From the NCBI GenBank assembly GCA_946534895.1, contig CAMNDE010000001.1, positions 1 through 64,000 on the forward strand: a DNA stretch of 64,000 nt, in the 5' to 3' direction. The notes below the pieces were generated by a model. The model was not told where the DNA came from, ran no database searches, and worked only from the letters and a program-made list of their open reading frames with translations. Source of the stretch: UBA2943 sp946534895. Lineage in GTDB: Bacteria; Bacillota; Clostridia; Christensenellales; Aristaeellaceae. This document shows positions 7,787-16,569 of this stretch, one piece after another; positions within the stretch are counted from its first letter, which is position 1; the number at the start of each line of letters is the position of its first letter. The position numbers and the translations under genes were made by a program.

Positions 7787-9562
7787 ATGCAGAACAGGAC
7801 TCATACATGCGGGGAACTTCGGAGCACCCATATCGGTCAGCGCGTTCAGCTTTCCGGATGGATGGAGAATATTCGTGAAGTCGGCGGCAATCTCGCCTTT
7901 GTGATTCTCCGCGATTTTTATGGTGTGACCCAGGTGGTCATCGAGACAGAGGAAATGATGGATGTTGTGCGTGAACTGAACAAGGAAAGCACAATCTCCG
8001 TCACGGGCACCGTGCGTGAACGCACCAGCAAGAATCCAAATCTGCCGACCGGGGACATTGAAGTTGTGCCGGATGAAATCCAGGTGCTCGGCAAATGCCG
8101 GTATAATGCACTCCCGTTCCAGGTGACGCGCTCTACGGAAGCAGACGAAAGCCTGCGTCTGAAGTACAGATACCTGGATCTCAGGAATCCCGAAGTCAAG
8201 AAAAACATCATTATGCGCTGCAATGTCATTGCAGACCTGCGTGCTGCCATGATCGCGCATGGTTTTCTGGAAATCACCACGCCAATTCTTACGGCATCTT
8301 CTCCCGAAGGTGCCAGAGACTATCTGGTTCCCGCCAGAAAGCATCCGGGCTGCTTTTATGCACTTCCGCAGGCACCGCAGCAGTTCAAGCAGCTGCTGAT
8401 GACTTCCGGTTTTGACCGTTATTTCCAGATCGCGCCCTGCTTCCGTGATGAGGATGCCCGCGGCGACCGCAGCCCTGGCGAATTCTATCAGCTTGACATG
8501 GAAATGGCCTTTGCCAGCCAGGAAGATGTGTTCGAGATTCTGGAGGATGTACTTCCGCCGGTATTTGCCAAGCACGGCAAATATCACACGGCTTCCGCTG
8601 CACCTTTCCGCAGGATTCCTTATCTGGAAGCAATGGAGACTTACGGATCGGACAAACCGGACCTTCGCATTGATCTGGTCAGTCAGGATGTGACTGAGCT
8701 TCTGGGCGGCATCGGTTTTGAGCCCTTTGCCGGCAAGCGGATCAAGGCCGTTGTCGTGTCGGATATGACCTGCACCCGCAAGCAGATCGACAAGCTCTGC
8801 CAGGATGTGGAAGTGGTGAGCGGCTCCAAGCCGTACTGGTTCCGGATGGATGACAAGGGTGAACTGGTGGGCGGAATTGCAAAATTCCTGCAGGGCTGCA
8901 AGGATGATGTTGTAAAGACACTGGGACTTGCCCCCAATACTTTTGTCAGCCTGAGTGCCGGCCCTCAGCTGGCTGCCCAGAAAACCGCCGGCGTACTGAT
9001 CCGCCAGCTCGGACTTCTGTGCCCGAACCATATGGACGCAGAAAAATATGAATTCTGCTGGATCGTGGATTTCCCCATGTATGAAATCGGCGAGGAAAGC
9101 GGAGAATTGGAATTCTGCCACAATCCATTCTCCATGCCCAACGGCGGTCTGGAAATCCTGAAGAAAGCCGCTTCCGGCGAAGTGGATCCGCTTTCCATTA
9201 CTGCTTTCCAGTACGACCTGGTCTGCAACGGAGTGGAGCTGTCTTCCGGCGCCGTGCGTAATCACGATCCGGAAATCATGATCGAAGCATTCAAGCTGGT
9301 CCGGCTTGGCGAAGAGGATGTCAAGGCCAAGTTCCCGGCAATGTACAATGCCTTCTGCTACGGAGCCCCGCCGCATGCCGGCATCGCTCCCGGCGTGGAC
9401 CGCATGGTCATGCTGCTGGCCGGCGTGGATACGATCCGTGAGGTCATTCCTTTCCCCATGAACAAAAACGCCCAGGACGTGATGATGGGCGCTCCCGGAA
9501 GAGTGGAACCCAAGCAGCTGGAAGAACTGCATATTGCACTTGTCCCGGAAAAGGAAGCATAA
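7787..9562 (+). CDS. aspS: Aspartyl-tRNA synthetase, RSPGEFYQLD-type
   Basis: Class IIb synthetase of 591 residues with an N-terminal OB-fold anticodon domain (about 1-105), a catalytic core with motif 2 FRDEDARGDRSPGEFYQLD (about 218-236), a GAD insertion domain (about 300-420) and motif 3 GIAPGVDRMVML. The motif-2 sequence is not the usual Bacillota form (ADRQPEFTQID); it matches the version I associate with alphaproteobacterial AspRS, including KHPGCFYALPQAPQQFKQLL upstream. It is co-transcribed with hisS under the T-box. Whether it discriminates tRNA-Asp from tRNA-Asn cannot be judged by eye. Confidence 0.96.
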   Translation: MQNRTHTCGELRSTHIGQRVQLSGWMENIREVGGNLAFVILRDFYGVTQVVIETEEMMDVVRELNKESTISVTGTVRERTSKNPNLPTGDIEVVPDEIQVLGKCRYNALPFQVTRSTEADESLRLKYRYLDLRNPEVKKNIIMRCNVIADLRAAMIAHGFLEITTPILTASSPEGARDYLVPARKHPGCFYALPQAPQQFKQLLMTSGFDRYFQIAPCFRDEDARGDRSPGEFYQLDMEMAFASQEDVFEILEDVLPPVFAKHGKYHTASAAPFRRIPYLEAMETYGSDKPDLRIDLVSQDVTELLGGIGFEPFAGKRIKAVVVSDMTCTRKQIDKLCQDVEVVSGSKPYWFRMDDKGELVGGIAKFLQGCKDDVVKTLGLAPNTFVSLSAGPQLAAQKTAGVLIRQLGLLCPNHMDAEKYEFCWIVDFPMYEIGEESGELEFCHNPFSMPNGGLEILKKAASGEVDPLSITAFQYDLVCNGVELSSGAVRNHDPEIMIEAFKLVRLGEEDVKAKFPAMYNAFCYGAPPHAGIAPGVDRMVMLLAGVDTIREVIPFPMNKNAQDVMMGAPGRVEPKQLEELHIALVPEKEA

Positions 9563-9572
9563 CAGGACCAGT

Positions 9573-9606
9573 CCGTGCCCGGAGCTCTTTCCGGGCACGG
9601 ATTGAT
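9573..9606 (+). terminator. Probable terminator after aspS
   Basis: CCGTGCCCGG and CCGGGCACGG form a perfect 10-bp stem around an 8-nt loop. The following ATTGATT is only weakly T-rich and doubles as the -35 box of the next promoter. Confidence 0.6.
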
Positions 9607-9630
9607 TAACATTTCCGATTCTGCTATACT
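9602..9630 (+). promoter_or_regulatory. Promoter of the Asp23-to-thiI cluster
   Basis: TTGATT (9602-9607), 17-bp spacer, TATACT (9625-9630), about 70 bp before the Asp23 start. Confidence 0.7.
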
Positions 9631-9701
9631 CGTCACTGGATGACCGGTGCGGTGGGATAATCTGCAATCGGTTCCCATACATGTCAGGAGGTGCACATAA
9701 C

Positions 9702-10211
9702 GTGGCCGCTAAAAAGGAAAATCTGCCGGTAAGCGTGGATGAAAATGTTGAACAGACCAGTTCCATAACCTACGCTCCGGAAGTCATCAATATTATCACC
9801 AGTGCTGCCATCAATGAGATTGAAGGAATTGCCGGCATGAGCAATGCTTCGGGAAGCATTCTCAACCGTAAAAGCGGTTCCAACAAGGGAATCAAGATTG
9901 AGATGGGGCCTGAGGAAGTTTCTTTGGACCTTTATGTGATCATTGAATATGACCGTCCGATCCAGAAGGTGGCACAGGAAGTTCAGGAGAATGTTCGCAA
10001 GGCCATTGAGAGCATGACCGGACTGCATGTGGTGCGCGTGGATGTTCATGTCCAGGGTGTCAGCTTTGAAAAGGAAAATACTGCTCTTGCAAGCGGGGCC
10101 AAAAAGGCTGTGCTGGGTAAGGGCAAGGATTCTGCTGAAGCGCCTGCACCGGAGACCCCTTCTGAAACGGAAGAAAAGCCAAATTCTGTGGAAGAAAACA
10201 GTGAAACCTGA
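9702..10211 (+). CDS. Asp23/Gls24 family envelope stress protein
   Basis: Cytosolic Asp23 proteins are tethered to the membrane by AmaP and are linked to envelope stress. The 169-residue product contains the family core (ITYAPEVINIITSAAINEIE, then GIKIEMGPEEVSLDLYVIIE and VQENVRKAIESMTGL) and a charged, disordered C-terminal tail. The start is the GTG at 9702, 8 nt after AGGAGGTG; the in-frame ATG at 9681 lies upstream of that site. The next gene encodes an AmaP-like partner, which supports the assignment. Confidence 0.92.
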   Translation: MAAKKENLPVSVDENVEQTSSITYAPEVINIITSAAINEIEGIAGMSNASGSILNRKSGSNKGIKIEMGPEEVSLDLYVIIEYDRPIQKVAQEVQENVRKAIESMTGLHVVRVDVHVQGVSFEKENTALASGAKKAVLGKGKDSAEAPAPETPSETEEKPNSVEENSET

Positions 10212-10255
10212 TAATCCTGGTTCATTGAGAGCGCAGAAGCAAGGAGGCGCTGAAG

Positions 10256-11284
10256 GTGAAGAGAAGTATTGGCCTGCGGATTCTTCTGGCCGTATCCGGT
10301 CTGATTTTTCTCGCAGAAGCCGCCGCGCTGATCGCAGACAAGTTTTTTGATGTTCCGGTATTCGCATATCTGGAAAAAATATCTCCCGCTTCCGGAACCC
10401 TATGGCTTGTGATCATTCTTGCCGCCGCTTTTTTGGCATGCATTCTGGCCGTCATGTGCTGGACCGCCATGTTTGACCGCAGCAGCCGCAGGCATTATGT
10501 GCAGCAGCATACAGAGTCCGGCGCTCTGGATATTTCCATGGTGGCCATAGAATCGCTTGTGAAAAAATGCACTGACTGCCATGAAGATATTCAAATCAAA
10601 TCAACAAGACTGGAAAACACACGCGGCGGCCTTATCATCCGTCTGCGTGCCTGCCTTGCAAGCGGTGTCAATATCCCGCTGACAGTATCCGCCCTGCAGA
10701 AACAGATCCGCCAGTATGTAACAGCATGTTCGGGTATTGATGTCCGCGAAGTGGCCGTAACCATTGAACAGACAGACGGCAAGCCTTCCGATGAATCCTG
10801 TCTTGTGCCAGGTCCTGATGCAGGCAAGGTGATCAGGGATCCTGACCCCACTCCTGTCAGCGTGAACGCTCAGGAAAGCGCAGAAAACAGCGAAGAGCGG
10901 CTTCTGCACCAGCGTCTTTTCGGACATCAGGAAGTTGAAGCCTCTCTGCCGGAGGCCCCCGATTACCTGGCCGAATCTTCAAAGGAAGAAGAACCGGCAG
11001 AAGATATGTCCGATTCCGAAGAGCCCGTTGAGCCGGATACACAGAATGAATGGGCGGACGACAGCTCAGAGGCAGACTATGTTCACGATGCAGATACCGT
11101 TCAGGCTACCGAAACGGATGAAGATGTCCTGCAGACAGAGGATCCGGATTCACACGAGCTGGAATGGACCCTTGATGATGTAGCGGAAGACGGCACAGTG
11201 CCGGACATGGAAGCTGAAGAAACAGATTCCATGGCTTCCGAAGAGAAAACACAAACAGGCGAGGAGCGTCAAGATGTCACGTAA
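10256..11284 (+). CDS. amaP: AmaP-like alkaline shock membrane anchor protein
   Basis: The 342-residue protein has two N-terminal membrane segments (about residues 7-28 and 48-70), then a cytosolic Asp23-like domain (about 85-185, with RGGLIIRLRACLASGVNIPL). In this organism it continues into a long, very acidic tail of about 150 residues (many E/D). AmaP anchors Asp23 at the membrane. The start is a GTG after GGAGG. The gene overlaps nusB by 11 bp. The acidic extension is longer than in the short AmaP proteins I know and may be a protein-interaction surface (inference). Confidence 0.82.
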   Translation: MKRSIGLRILLAVSGLIFLAEAAALIADKFFDVPVFAYLEKISPASGTLWLVIILAAAFLACILAVMCWTAMFDRSSRRHYVQQHTESGALDISMVAIESLVKKCTDCHEDIQIKSTRLENTRGGLIIRLRACLASGVNIPLTVSALQKQIRQYVTACSGIDVREVAVTIEQTDGKPSDESCLVPGPDAGKVIRDPDPTPVSVNAQESAENSEERLLHQRLFGHQEVEASLPEAPDYLAESSKEEEPAEDMSDSEEPVEPDTQNEWADDSSEADYVHDADTVQATETDEDVLQTEDPDSHELEWTLDDVAEDGTVPDMEAEETDSMASEEKTQTGEERQDVT

Positions 11285-11720
11285 GGTTGCGCGCAATGCG
11301 GCCATGCAGATGATTTATGAGCATCTTCAGGGCGGAGAAGGCGGAGAAGAAACACTGCTGATGGTTTATGATCAGCTCAGGAATGAAGGCACTGCTCATC
11401 TGGACCAGGAAGATCCTGATGTTTCAGATCGTGCCTTTATTCAGAACGTTTTTCAGGGCGTCATGGACCATCTTGACGAACTGGATGCGGAAATCGAGAA
11501 ATTCAGCACCTGGCCGCTTGATCGGCTCAGTCTGGTGGATCTGACCATCATGCGCATGGCTGTATGGGAAATCCTTTTTGAAAATGATCCGGACGTTCCC
11601 GGAAGTGTCGCAATCTCAGAAGCCGTCGAACTGACCAAAACCTATTCGGATCCGGAAGACGGCCGGTTTGTAAACGGAATTCTCGGCTCCGTCCTGCGTG
11701 CCAAAGAGGGAAAAGCATGA
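11274..11720 (+). CDS. nusB: Transcription antitermination factor NusB
   Basis: NusB binds boxA RNA with NusE (S10) in rRNA antitermination. The 148-residue product has the all-helical NusB fold: SRKVARNAAMQMIYEHLQGG at the start and RLSLVDLTIMRMAVWEILF plus VAISEAVELTKTYSDPEDGR FVNG-type ending (read as two adjacent blocks). Length is normal for the family. It overlaps amaP by 11 bp and the TsaD-like gene by 4 bp (ATGA), so translation is probably coupled. Confidence 0.95.
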   Translation: MSRKVARNAAMQMIYEHLQGGEGGEETLLMVYDQLRNEGTAHLDQEDPDVSDRAFIQNVFQGVMDHLDELDAEIEKFSTWPLDRLSLVDLTIMRMAVWEILFENDPDVPGSVAISEAVELTKTYSDPEDGRFVNGILGSVLRAKEGKA

Positions 11721-12700
11721 GCGGCAGCATCGTCCTGGGATTCGATACGAGCTGCTATACAACTTCTGTAGCTGCTGTCACTCTGGAAGGGGATATCCTG
11801 TGCTCATGCCGCCGTCTTTTGTCCGTGGAACAGGGACAGCGGGGACTCAGACAGTCAGATGCATTGTTTCTGCATACGCGCCAGCTTCCGGAATTAATGG
11901 AAGAAATGGCGCCGTCCATCAGAGGTATGCAGGTGGCAGCTGTCTGCGCATCTTCCCGTCCAAGAGATGACGAATCATCATATATGCCTGTATTTCTTGC
12001 GGGGGATGCCCAGGCACGGACATTGTCCGCAGTGCTCGGGATTCCCTTTTTTCATACCACGCATCAGCGCGGGCATTTCAGAGCAGCGCGCGTAGGTACT
12101 CGACTCCAGGATGGTCCGGCTCTGTTCATGCATCTGTCCGGCGGAACCACTGAGATTCTCAGCTGTTCAGCAGATTCGCTGCAGCTTTTGGGCGGGTCCG
12201 GGGATCTGCATGCCGGACAGCTGATTGATCGTACCGGGGTTGCCATGGGACTTCATTTTCCGGCTGGTCCGGAAGTGGAAAAGCTTGCCATGGAGGGCTG
12301 GAGCGAACACAGAATTCCACTGAGCATGGATAAAGTAGGCATTGTCTGTCATCTTTCCGGTGCGGAAACTCAGGTTCAGAGATGGTTGAAGTTCGGTACG
12401 CTCAGTCATGAGGATATAGCCGCTGAGGTCTTCGATTTTCTTGCGCGGACGGTATCCTGCATGGCACTGATGGCAGAAAAGCATACCGGGATTCATCAGA
12501 TTCTTATTGCAGGGGGAGTCGCGTCCTCCAGTCTGCTCAGGGACATGGTCAGGAACCGTGTGAGCAGACAGTCCGATTTGACGGTGTACTTCGGGAAGAA
12601 TGAGCTTTCCGGAGATAATGCCGTCGGAGTTGCCTTGATTGGCAGGGAAAAGTTCTTGGCGGAAAGGCAGGGTGAACACGATGTCGGCAGCAATTCTTGA
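11717..12700 (+). CDS. TsaD/Kae1-like paralogue (M22 glycoprotease fold)
   Basis: The 327-residue protein has the ASKHA-ATPase fold of TsaD: LGFDTSCYTTSVAAVT at the start, an HxxxH metal motif (HQRGH, about residues 116-120), MHLSGGTTEIL as phosphate loop, IAGGVASSSLLRDMV and the C-terminal Asp in SGDNAVGVALIG. It is diverged from canonical TsaD, which carries out t6A37 tRNA modification, and tsaB, tsaE or tsaC are not nearby. In Clostridia a paralogue often sits at this position between nusB and folD; its role is not established as far as I know. It overlaps nusB and folD. A canonical tsaD is expected elsewhere in the genome. Confidence 0.8.
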   Translation: MSGSIVLGFDTSCYTTSVAAVTLEGDILCSCRRLLSVEQGQRGLRQSDALFLHTRQLPELMEEMAPSIRGMQVAAVCASSRPRDDESSYMPVFLAGDAQARTLSAVLGIPFFHTTHQRGHFRAARVGTRLQDGPALFMHLSGGTTEILSCSADSLQLLGGSGDLHAGQLIDRTGVAMGLHFPAGPEVEKLAMEGWSEHRIPLSMDKVGIVCHLSGAETQVQRWLKFGTLSHEDIAAEVFDFLARTVSCMALMAEKHTGIHQILIAGGVASSSLLRDMVRNRVSRQSDLTVYFGKNELSGDNAVGVALIGREKFLAERQGEHDVGSNS

Positions 12701-13538
12701 TGGAAAAGCTCTGGCGGCTTCCAGGGAGACATGGTGTCAGGAACGGGTCAGCAAACTGAAAGAGGCAGACATCTGTCCGGGGCTTTCTGTGGTTCTTGTG
12801 GGCGAAGATCCGGCCAGTGTGGTCTATGTGCGTTCCAAGGAGAAAGCGTGCGAGCGGGTGGGAATCAGATCCTTTTCCCGGCATTTGTCCGCAGAAGTAT
12901 CCCAGATTGAACTTGAGGGTGTGCTGAAAGAACTGGCTGCAAACCCGGAAGTGCACGGCATTCTTCTTCAGCTTCCTCTGCCGGGAAATCTCGATCCTGT
13001 ATCAGCCATTTCCTGCATTCCGCCTGAAAAGGATGTGGATGGGTTTACAGAGCTGAGCGCCGGAAAACTGCTCAATGGGGCACAGGGGTTCCGCCCATGT
13101 ACGCCTGTAGGTATTCTGGAACTTATCCGCCAGAGTGGAATTGACATGGACGGGAAGCACGCTGTGGTGGTAGGGCGCAGCGTGATCGTTGGAAAGCCCT
13201 GTGCCATGATGCTTCTTGAGCAGAACTGTACGGTGACGATTTGTCATTCGCACACAAAAAATCTTACAGAAATCACGCGCCAGGCAGATATCCTGGTCGC
13301 TGCCACAGGGCAGGCGCATCTGATTACGGGCGATATGGTGAAGCCGGGCGCCGTTGTAATTGATGCCGGCATTGCCCGGGTAAATGGCAAGCTGACAGGG
13401 GACATCGAGCCGGAAAGCGTGAAGGAAGTAGCCGGATTCCTTTCTCCGGTTCCCGGCGGTGCAGGCCCCATGACCATATCAGCACTGCTGTCCAATACCA
13501 TTGATGCAGCGGAGAGACTCGCTCATGGAACAGCTTGA
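12681..13538 (+). CDS. folD: Methylenetetrahydrofolate dehydrogenase/cyclohydrolase
   Basis: FolD interconverts methylene-, methenyl- and formyl-tetrahydrofolate with NADP. The 285-residue product has YVRSKEKACERVGI (substrate Lys and Tyr), LQLPLPGNLD, PEKDVDGF, the Rossmann segment VVVGRSVIVGKPCAMMLL and VPGGAGPMT. In the last motif an Ala replaces the usual Val. The start at 12681 follows GCAGGGTGA and lies inside the end of the TsaD-like gene (20-bp overlap); longer in-frame readings have no better site. It overlaps xseA by 14 bp. Confidence 0.95.
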   Translation: MSAAILDGKALAASRETWCQERVSKLKEADICPGLSVVLVGEDPASVVYVRSKEKACERVGIRSFSRHLSAEVSQIELEGVLKELAANPEVHGILLQLPLPGNLDPVSAISCIPPEKDVDGFTELSAGKLLNGAQGFRPCTPVGILELIRQSGIDMDGKHAVVVGRSVIVGKPCAMMLLEQNCTVTICHSHTKNLTEITRQADILVAATGQAHLITGDMVKPGAVVIDAGIARVNGKLTGDIEPESVKEVAGFLSPVPGGAGPMTISALLSNTIDAAERLAHGTA

Positions 13539-14946
13539 AATCCTGTCAGTAAGCGCTTTCAACCGGATTGTACAAAGCATGCTCGCAAAGCACATGTCAG
13601 GGGAGTTCCGCGTAAGCGGACAGATTACCGGCTGGATGCGCGCAAGCTCCGGGCACATATATTTTTCCATCAAGGATGAAACAGATGAGATTGTGCGATG
13701 CATCATCTGGCGTTCCACTTGGGCTGTCCTTTCGGCCAGATTCGCCGGAAGACAGCCAAACGGGCTTCAGGTAGTTTGCACGGGTTCCGTTTCTTTCTAT
13801 GCCCGGGGCGGTACCGTAAACCTTGTTGTCAGCCGTATGGAAGACAGTGGAATGGGCTTGCTCTGGACCAGATTTCTCCAGATACGTGCAAAGCTTGAGG
13901 CGGAAGGACTGTTTTCCCCGGAAAGGAAACAGGCGCTTCCGCCATTCCCGCACAAAATTGCACTGGTCACATCACCTGCAGGGGAAGTACTGAAAGATGT
14001 GTGCAAGGTTGCCGCGCACCGCAATGCATCCATTCCCATTGTCCTTGTCCCTGTGCCTGTGCAGGGGGCCGAAGCTGTTCCCGCCCTGGTTCAGGGCATT
14101 CGGCTGGCGGTGGCCATTCCTGACGTGGATGTGATCATCCTTGCCCGAGGCGGAGGATCCATGGAGGACCTGTGGTGCTTCAATGATGAACAGGTCGCCC
14201 GGGCAATCGCGGCATGTCCGCTCCCTGTGGTAACGGGAATCGGGCATGAACCGGATGTAACCATTGCGGACTTTGTGGCAGACCGGCGTGCATCTACTCC
14301 GTCCAATGCTGCCGAAATTGTGGTCCCGGATGCAGAACAGATCCGTCAGCGGATTTTTCTGCTTCGAAAGCATCTGGATCATGCATCGGAAAGAACCGTG
14401 TATTCGCTGGAACACAGCCTCCTTACGCTGAAAAGCAGGTTCATGAAGCGTTCTCCAGAAGGATATCTGAATGAAATTCTGAGAAGCCAGGAGCAGCTCA
14501 GGCACCGACTGACCCTGGGCATGACCGGTACACTCAATCAGCTGCAGATGCGTCTTCTTGACGATTCGAACCGTCTCGAAAGCGGTGTCTCAAAGACCAT
14601 GCAGAATCTGGAAAAACGGTTCAGCACCGCCCGGATGAGACTGGCTGTTAAGTCTCCGGAAACAGAAGTTGACAGGCTTGCGCGTCTGACTGCACTTCTG
14701 CATCTGAAAATTCAGTCCGCGGCAGAAAAACAGTGGACCAAGACAGATACTGCGGTAAAAAGCCTTCAGAGCCGTCTGAGCAGCACCAATCCGGAAAGAG
14801 TGCTGGAACGTGGTTACGCATTTGTGACTTCCGGAAAACAGGTGGTTACCTCCAGTCAGAATGCACCGGATTCCATGACTCTGCATTTCCGCGATGGTAC
14901 GCTCGCTGTTGAAAAAAAGAAAGAGGACGATGTGCATGCAGGATAA
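13525..14946 (+). CDS. xseA: Exodeoxyribonuclease VII large subunit
   Basis: XseA with several XseB subunits degrades single-stranded DNA from both ends. The 473-residue product has the N-terminal OB fold (FRVSGQITGWMRASSGHIYF), the catalytic core with VTSPAGEVLKDV, ILARGGGSMEDLWCFNDE and TGIGHEPDVTIADFVAD RR-type continuation, then a coiled-coil region and a C-terminal segment (NPERVLERGYAFV). The start at 13525 overlaps folD by 14 bp and follows GGAGAG. xseB follows with an 11-bp overlap. Confidence 0.95.
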   Translation: MEQLEILSVSAFNRIVQSMLAKHMSGEFRVSGQITGWMRASSGHIYFSIKDETDEIVRCIIWRSTWAVLSARFAGRQPNGLQVVCTGSVSFYARGGTVNLVVSRMEDSGMGLLWTRFLQIRAKLEAEGLFSPERKQALPPFPHKIALVTSPAGEVLKDVCKVAAHRNASIPIVLVPVPVQGAEAVPALVQGIRLAVAIPDVDVIILARGGGSMEDLWCFNDEQVARAIAACPLPVVTGIGHEPDVTIADFVADRRASTPSNAAEIVVPDAEQIRQRIFLLRKHLDHASERTVYSLEHSLLTLKSRFMKRSPEGYLNEILRSQEQLRHRLTLGMTGTLNQLQMRLLDDSNRLESGVSKTMQNLEKRFSTARMRLAVKSPETEVDRLARLTALLHLKIQSAAEKQWTKTDTAVKSLQSRLSSTNPERVLERGYAFVTSGKQVVTSSQNAPDSMTLHFRDGTLAVEKKKEDDVHAG

Positions 14947-15184
14947 GATTTCATTCGAAGACAGACTGAAAAATGTGGAAGACATAGCTGAAAAGCTCGA
15001 AAGCGGAAAACTAGGACTGGAAGAAATGCTGCAGGCTTATCAGAACGGAATGAATGCTCTTGAAGTGCTGGAGAAAGAGCTCTCGGAAGCAAGACAGAAA
15101 TTAAGCCAGATCCGTCAGAAGTCAGACGGCACCCTTGAAGAAGTTCCGCTTGAAGACAGCGGAAACGCCCAGGGCCTTTCATGA
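14936..15184 (+). CDS. xseB: Exodeoxyribonuclease VII small subunit
   Basis: The 82-residue XseB has the typical two-helix hairpin (ISFEDRLKNVEDIAEKLESG followed by LGLEEMLQAYQNGM). The ATG at 14936 is about 8 nt after AGAGGA; the ATG two codons earlier is too close to that site. The acidic tail is short. The stop overlaps the vicinity of the ispA ribosome binding site, so translation is probably coupled. Confidence 0.92.
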   Translation: MQDKISFEDRLKNVEDIAEKLESGKLGLEEMLQAYQNGMNALEVLEKELSEARQKLSQIRQKSDGTLEEVPLEDSGNAQGLS

Positions 15185-15198
15185 CAGAGGAGGACAGC

Positions 15199-16074
15199 AT
15201 GTATACAGTCAGCGAACTGAGGCAGAAAGTTGAAAAGCAGCTGGAGCCCTCACTGAACAGGCTTGGAATGATTCCTTCTCCTCTGAAGGAAGCCATGACC
15301 TATTCGCTCATGGCGGGCGGAAAGCGTATCCGTCCCGTTCTCCTGCTTGCTGCCTGCGATGCCGGTGGCGGGGATGTGGATGCAGCGCTTCCATTCGCCT
15401 GTGCTCTGGAAATGATTCACACCTACAGCTGCATCCATGATGATCTTCCTGGTATGGATAACGATGTCATGCGGCGTGGAAAGCCGTGCAATCATGTAGT
15501 GTATGGCGTGGGAATGGGAATTCTGAGCGGAGACGGACTTTTGAGTGCGGCGGGAGAAATCCTGTTTCAGGAGATTCTCGCCAGCCCGTCGAAAGGACGC
15601 ATTTCATGCGCAAACAGTATCTTCCATTACTGCGGTGTCACCGGCATGGTTGCAGGACAGAACACAGACCTTTTCATGGAAGGAAAACCTGTCACAGAAG
15701 AGACCGTACGATACATTCACACGCACAAAACAGCTGACATGATCACAGCCGCCGTTGAGGGTGGACTGCATCTGGCAGAAGTCAATTCAGACATGCTGCT
15801 TGCCGGGACCAGTTTCGGTAGACATCTTGGACTCGCATTCCAGCAGATGGATGATCTGCTGGACGTGGAAGGCGATGCAGCCCAGATGGGAAAGACACTG
15901 GGAAAAGATGCTGAAGAAGGCAAGCAGACCTGGATTGCTCTGCGCGGAGTAGAGGGAACCAGAGAAGATATTCACCTTGAAACCGGGAAAGCACTTGCCA
16001 GCCTGGAAATATTCCAGGAGCGCGGAAAGATTCTTCGTGAAATTGCCTTGTCCATGCTCGGACGGAATACATGA
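15199..16074 (+). CDS. ispA: Farnesyl/geranyl diphosphate synthase
   Basis: Trans-prenyltransferase that condenses DMAPP with IPP for undecaprenyl and quinone-type lipid synthesis. The 291-residue product has the first Asp-rich motif HDDLPGMDND (about residue 80) and the second QQMDDLLD (about 214), plus SLMAGGKRIRPVL at the IPP site. The start at 15199 follows AGAGGAGG, which is itself inside the open frame beginning at 15181. The gene follows xseB, a usual Bacillota arrangement; dxs is not present downstream here. Confidence 0.93.
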   Translation: MYTVSELRQKVEKQLEPSLNRLGMIPSPLKEAMTYSLMAGGKRIRPVLLLAACDAGGGDVDAALPFACALEMIHTYSCIHDDLPGMDNDVMRRGKPCNHVVYGVGMGILSGDGLLSAAGEILFQEILASPSKGRISCANSIFHYCGVTGMVAGQNTDLFMEGKPVTEETVRYIHTHKTADMITAAVEGGLHLAEVNSDMLLAGTSFGRHLGLAFQQMDDLLDVEGDAAQMGKTLGKDAEEGKQTWIALRGVEGTREDIHLETGKALASLEIFQERGKILREIALSMLGRNT

Positions 16075-16090
16075 CAGGAAGTGACTTGGA

Positions 16091-16543
16091 GTGCAAGCAG
16101 GCGCATTACTCAACAACCGATGTCTATGGTGTTCATTTTTTGCCTGGCTCATTGCTCAGGCTCTGAAAATACCCATTGCCGGTCTGCTCCATGAAAAGAT
16201 TGATTTCAAACGTTTTTTTGCTTCCGGCGGGATGCCGAGTTCCCACACAGCCATGGTGGTTTCTCTGGCATTGATGGTGGGGGACTCCTGCGGATGGGAT
16301 TCGGTATACTTTGCCATGTGCTCAGTATTCGGAGCTATCGTCATGTACGACGCTGCGAATGTGCGTCTCGAAACCGGGCGCCAGGGGAAAGTGATCAATG
16401 ATATCCTGCACAGTGCCCTGTTTGAAGGCAGGCCGATCACAGACAGGGAAATGAAGGAAATCGTTGGACATACGCCGCTCGAGGTCCTTGGCGGCGCCAT
16501 TGTCGGCATAGCGCTGGCATGTTTCTGGATTTTCGTTTTATAA
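16091..16543 (+). CDS. Divergent PAP2 family membrane protein (DUF212/YuiD type)
   Basis: The 150-residue protein has about four membrane segments and the family sequence FASGGMPSSHTAMVVSLAL, followed by VMYDAANVRLETGRQ and GHTPLEVLGGAIVGI. These motifs define the divergent acid-phosphatase/vanadium-peroxidase-related group; the SSH dyad matches part of the PAP2 active site. Substrate is unknown, possibly a lipid phosphate such as a polyprenyl phosphate, which would suit its position after ispA (inference). It starts with GTG after AGGAAG. Confidence 0.85.
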   Translation: MQAGALLNNRCLWCSFFAWLIAQALKIPIAGLLHEKIDFKRFFASGGMPSSHTAMVVSLALMVGDSCGWDSVYFAMCSVFGAIVMYDAANVRLETGRQGKVINDILHSALFEGRPITDREMKEIVGHTPLEVLGGAIVGIALACFWIFVL

Positions 16544-16569
16544 ATATTTGGAGAGGAGCGTTAATCATT

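Noticed and set aside
7172..9766. An 864-codon open frame on the minus strand opposite hisS/aspS
   Set aside because: It is antisense to two clear synthetase genes, has His/Phe-rich composition typical of reversed coding sequence and no ribosome binding site.
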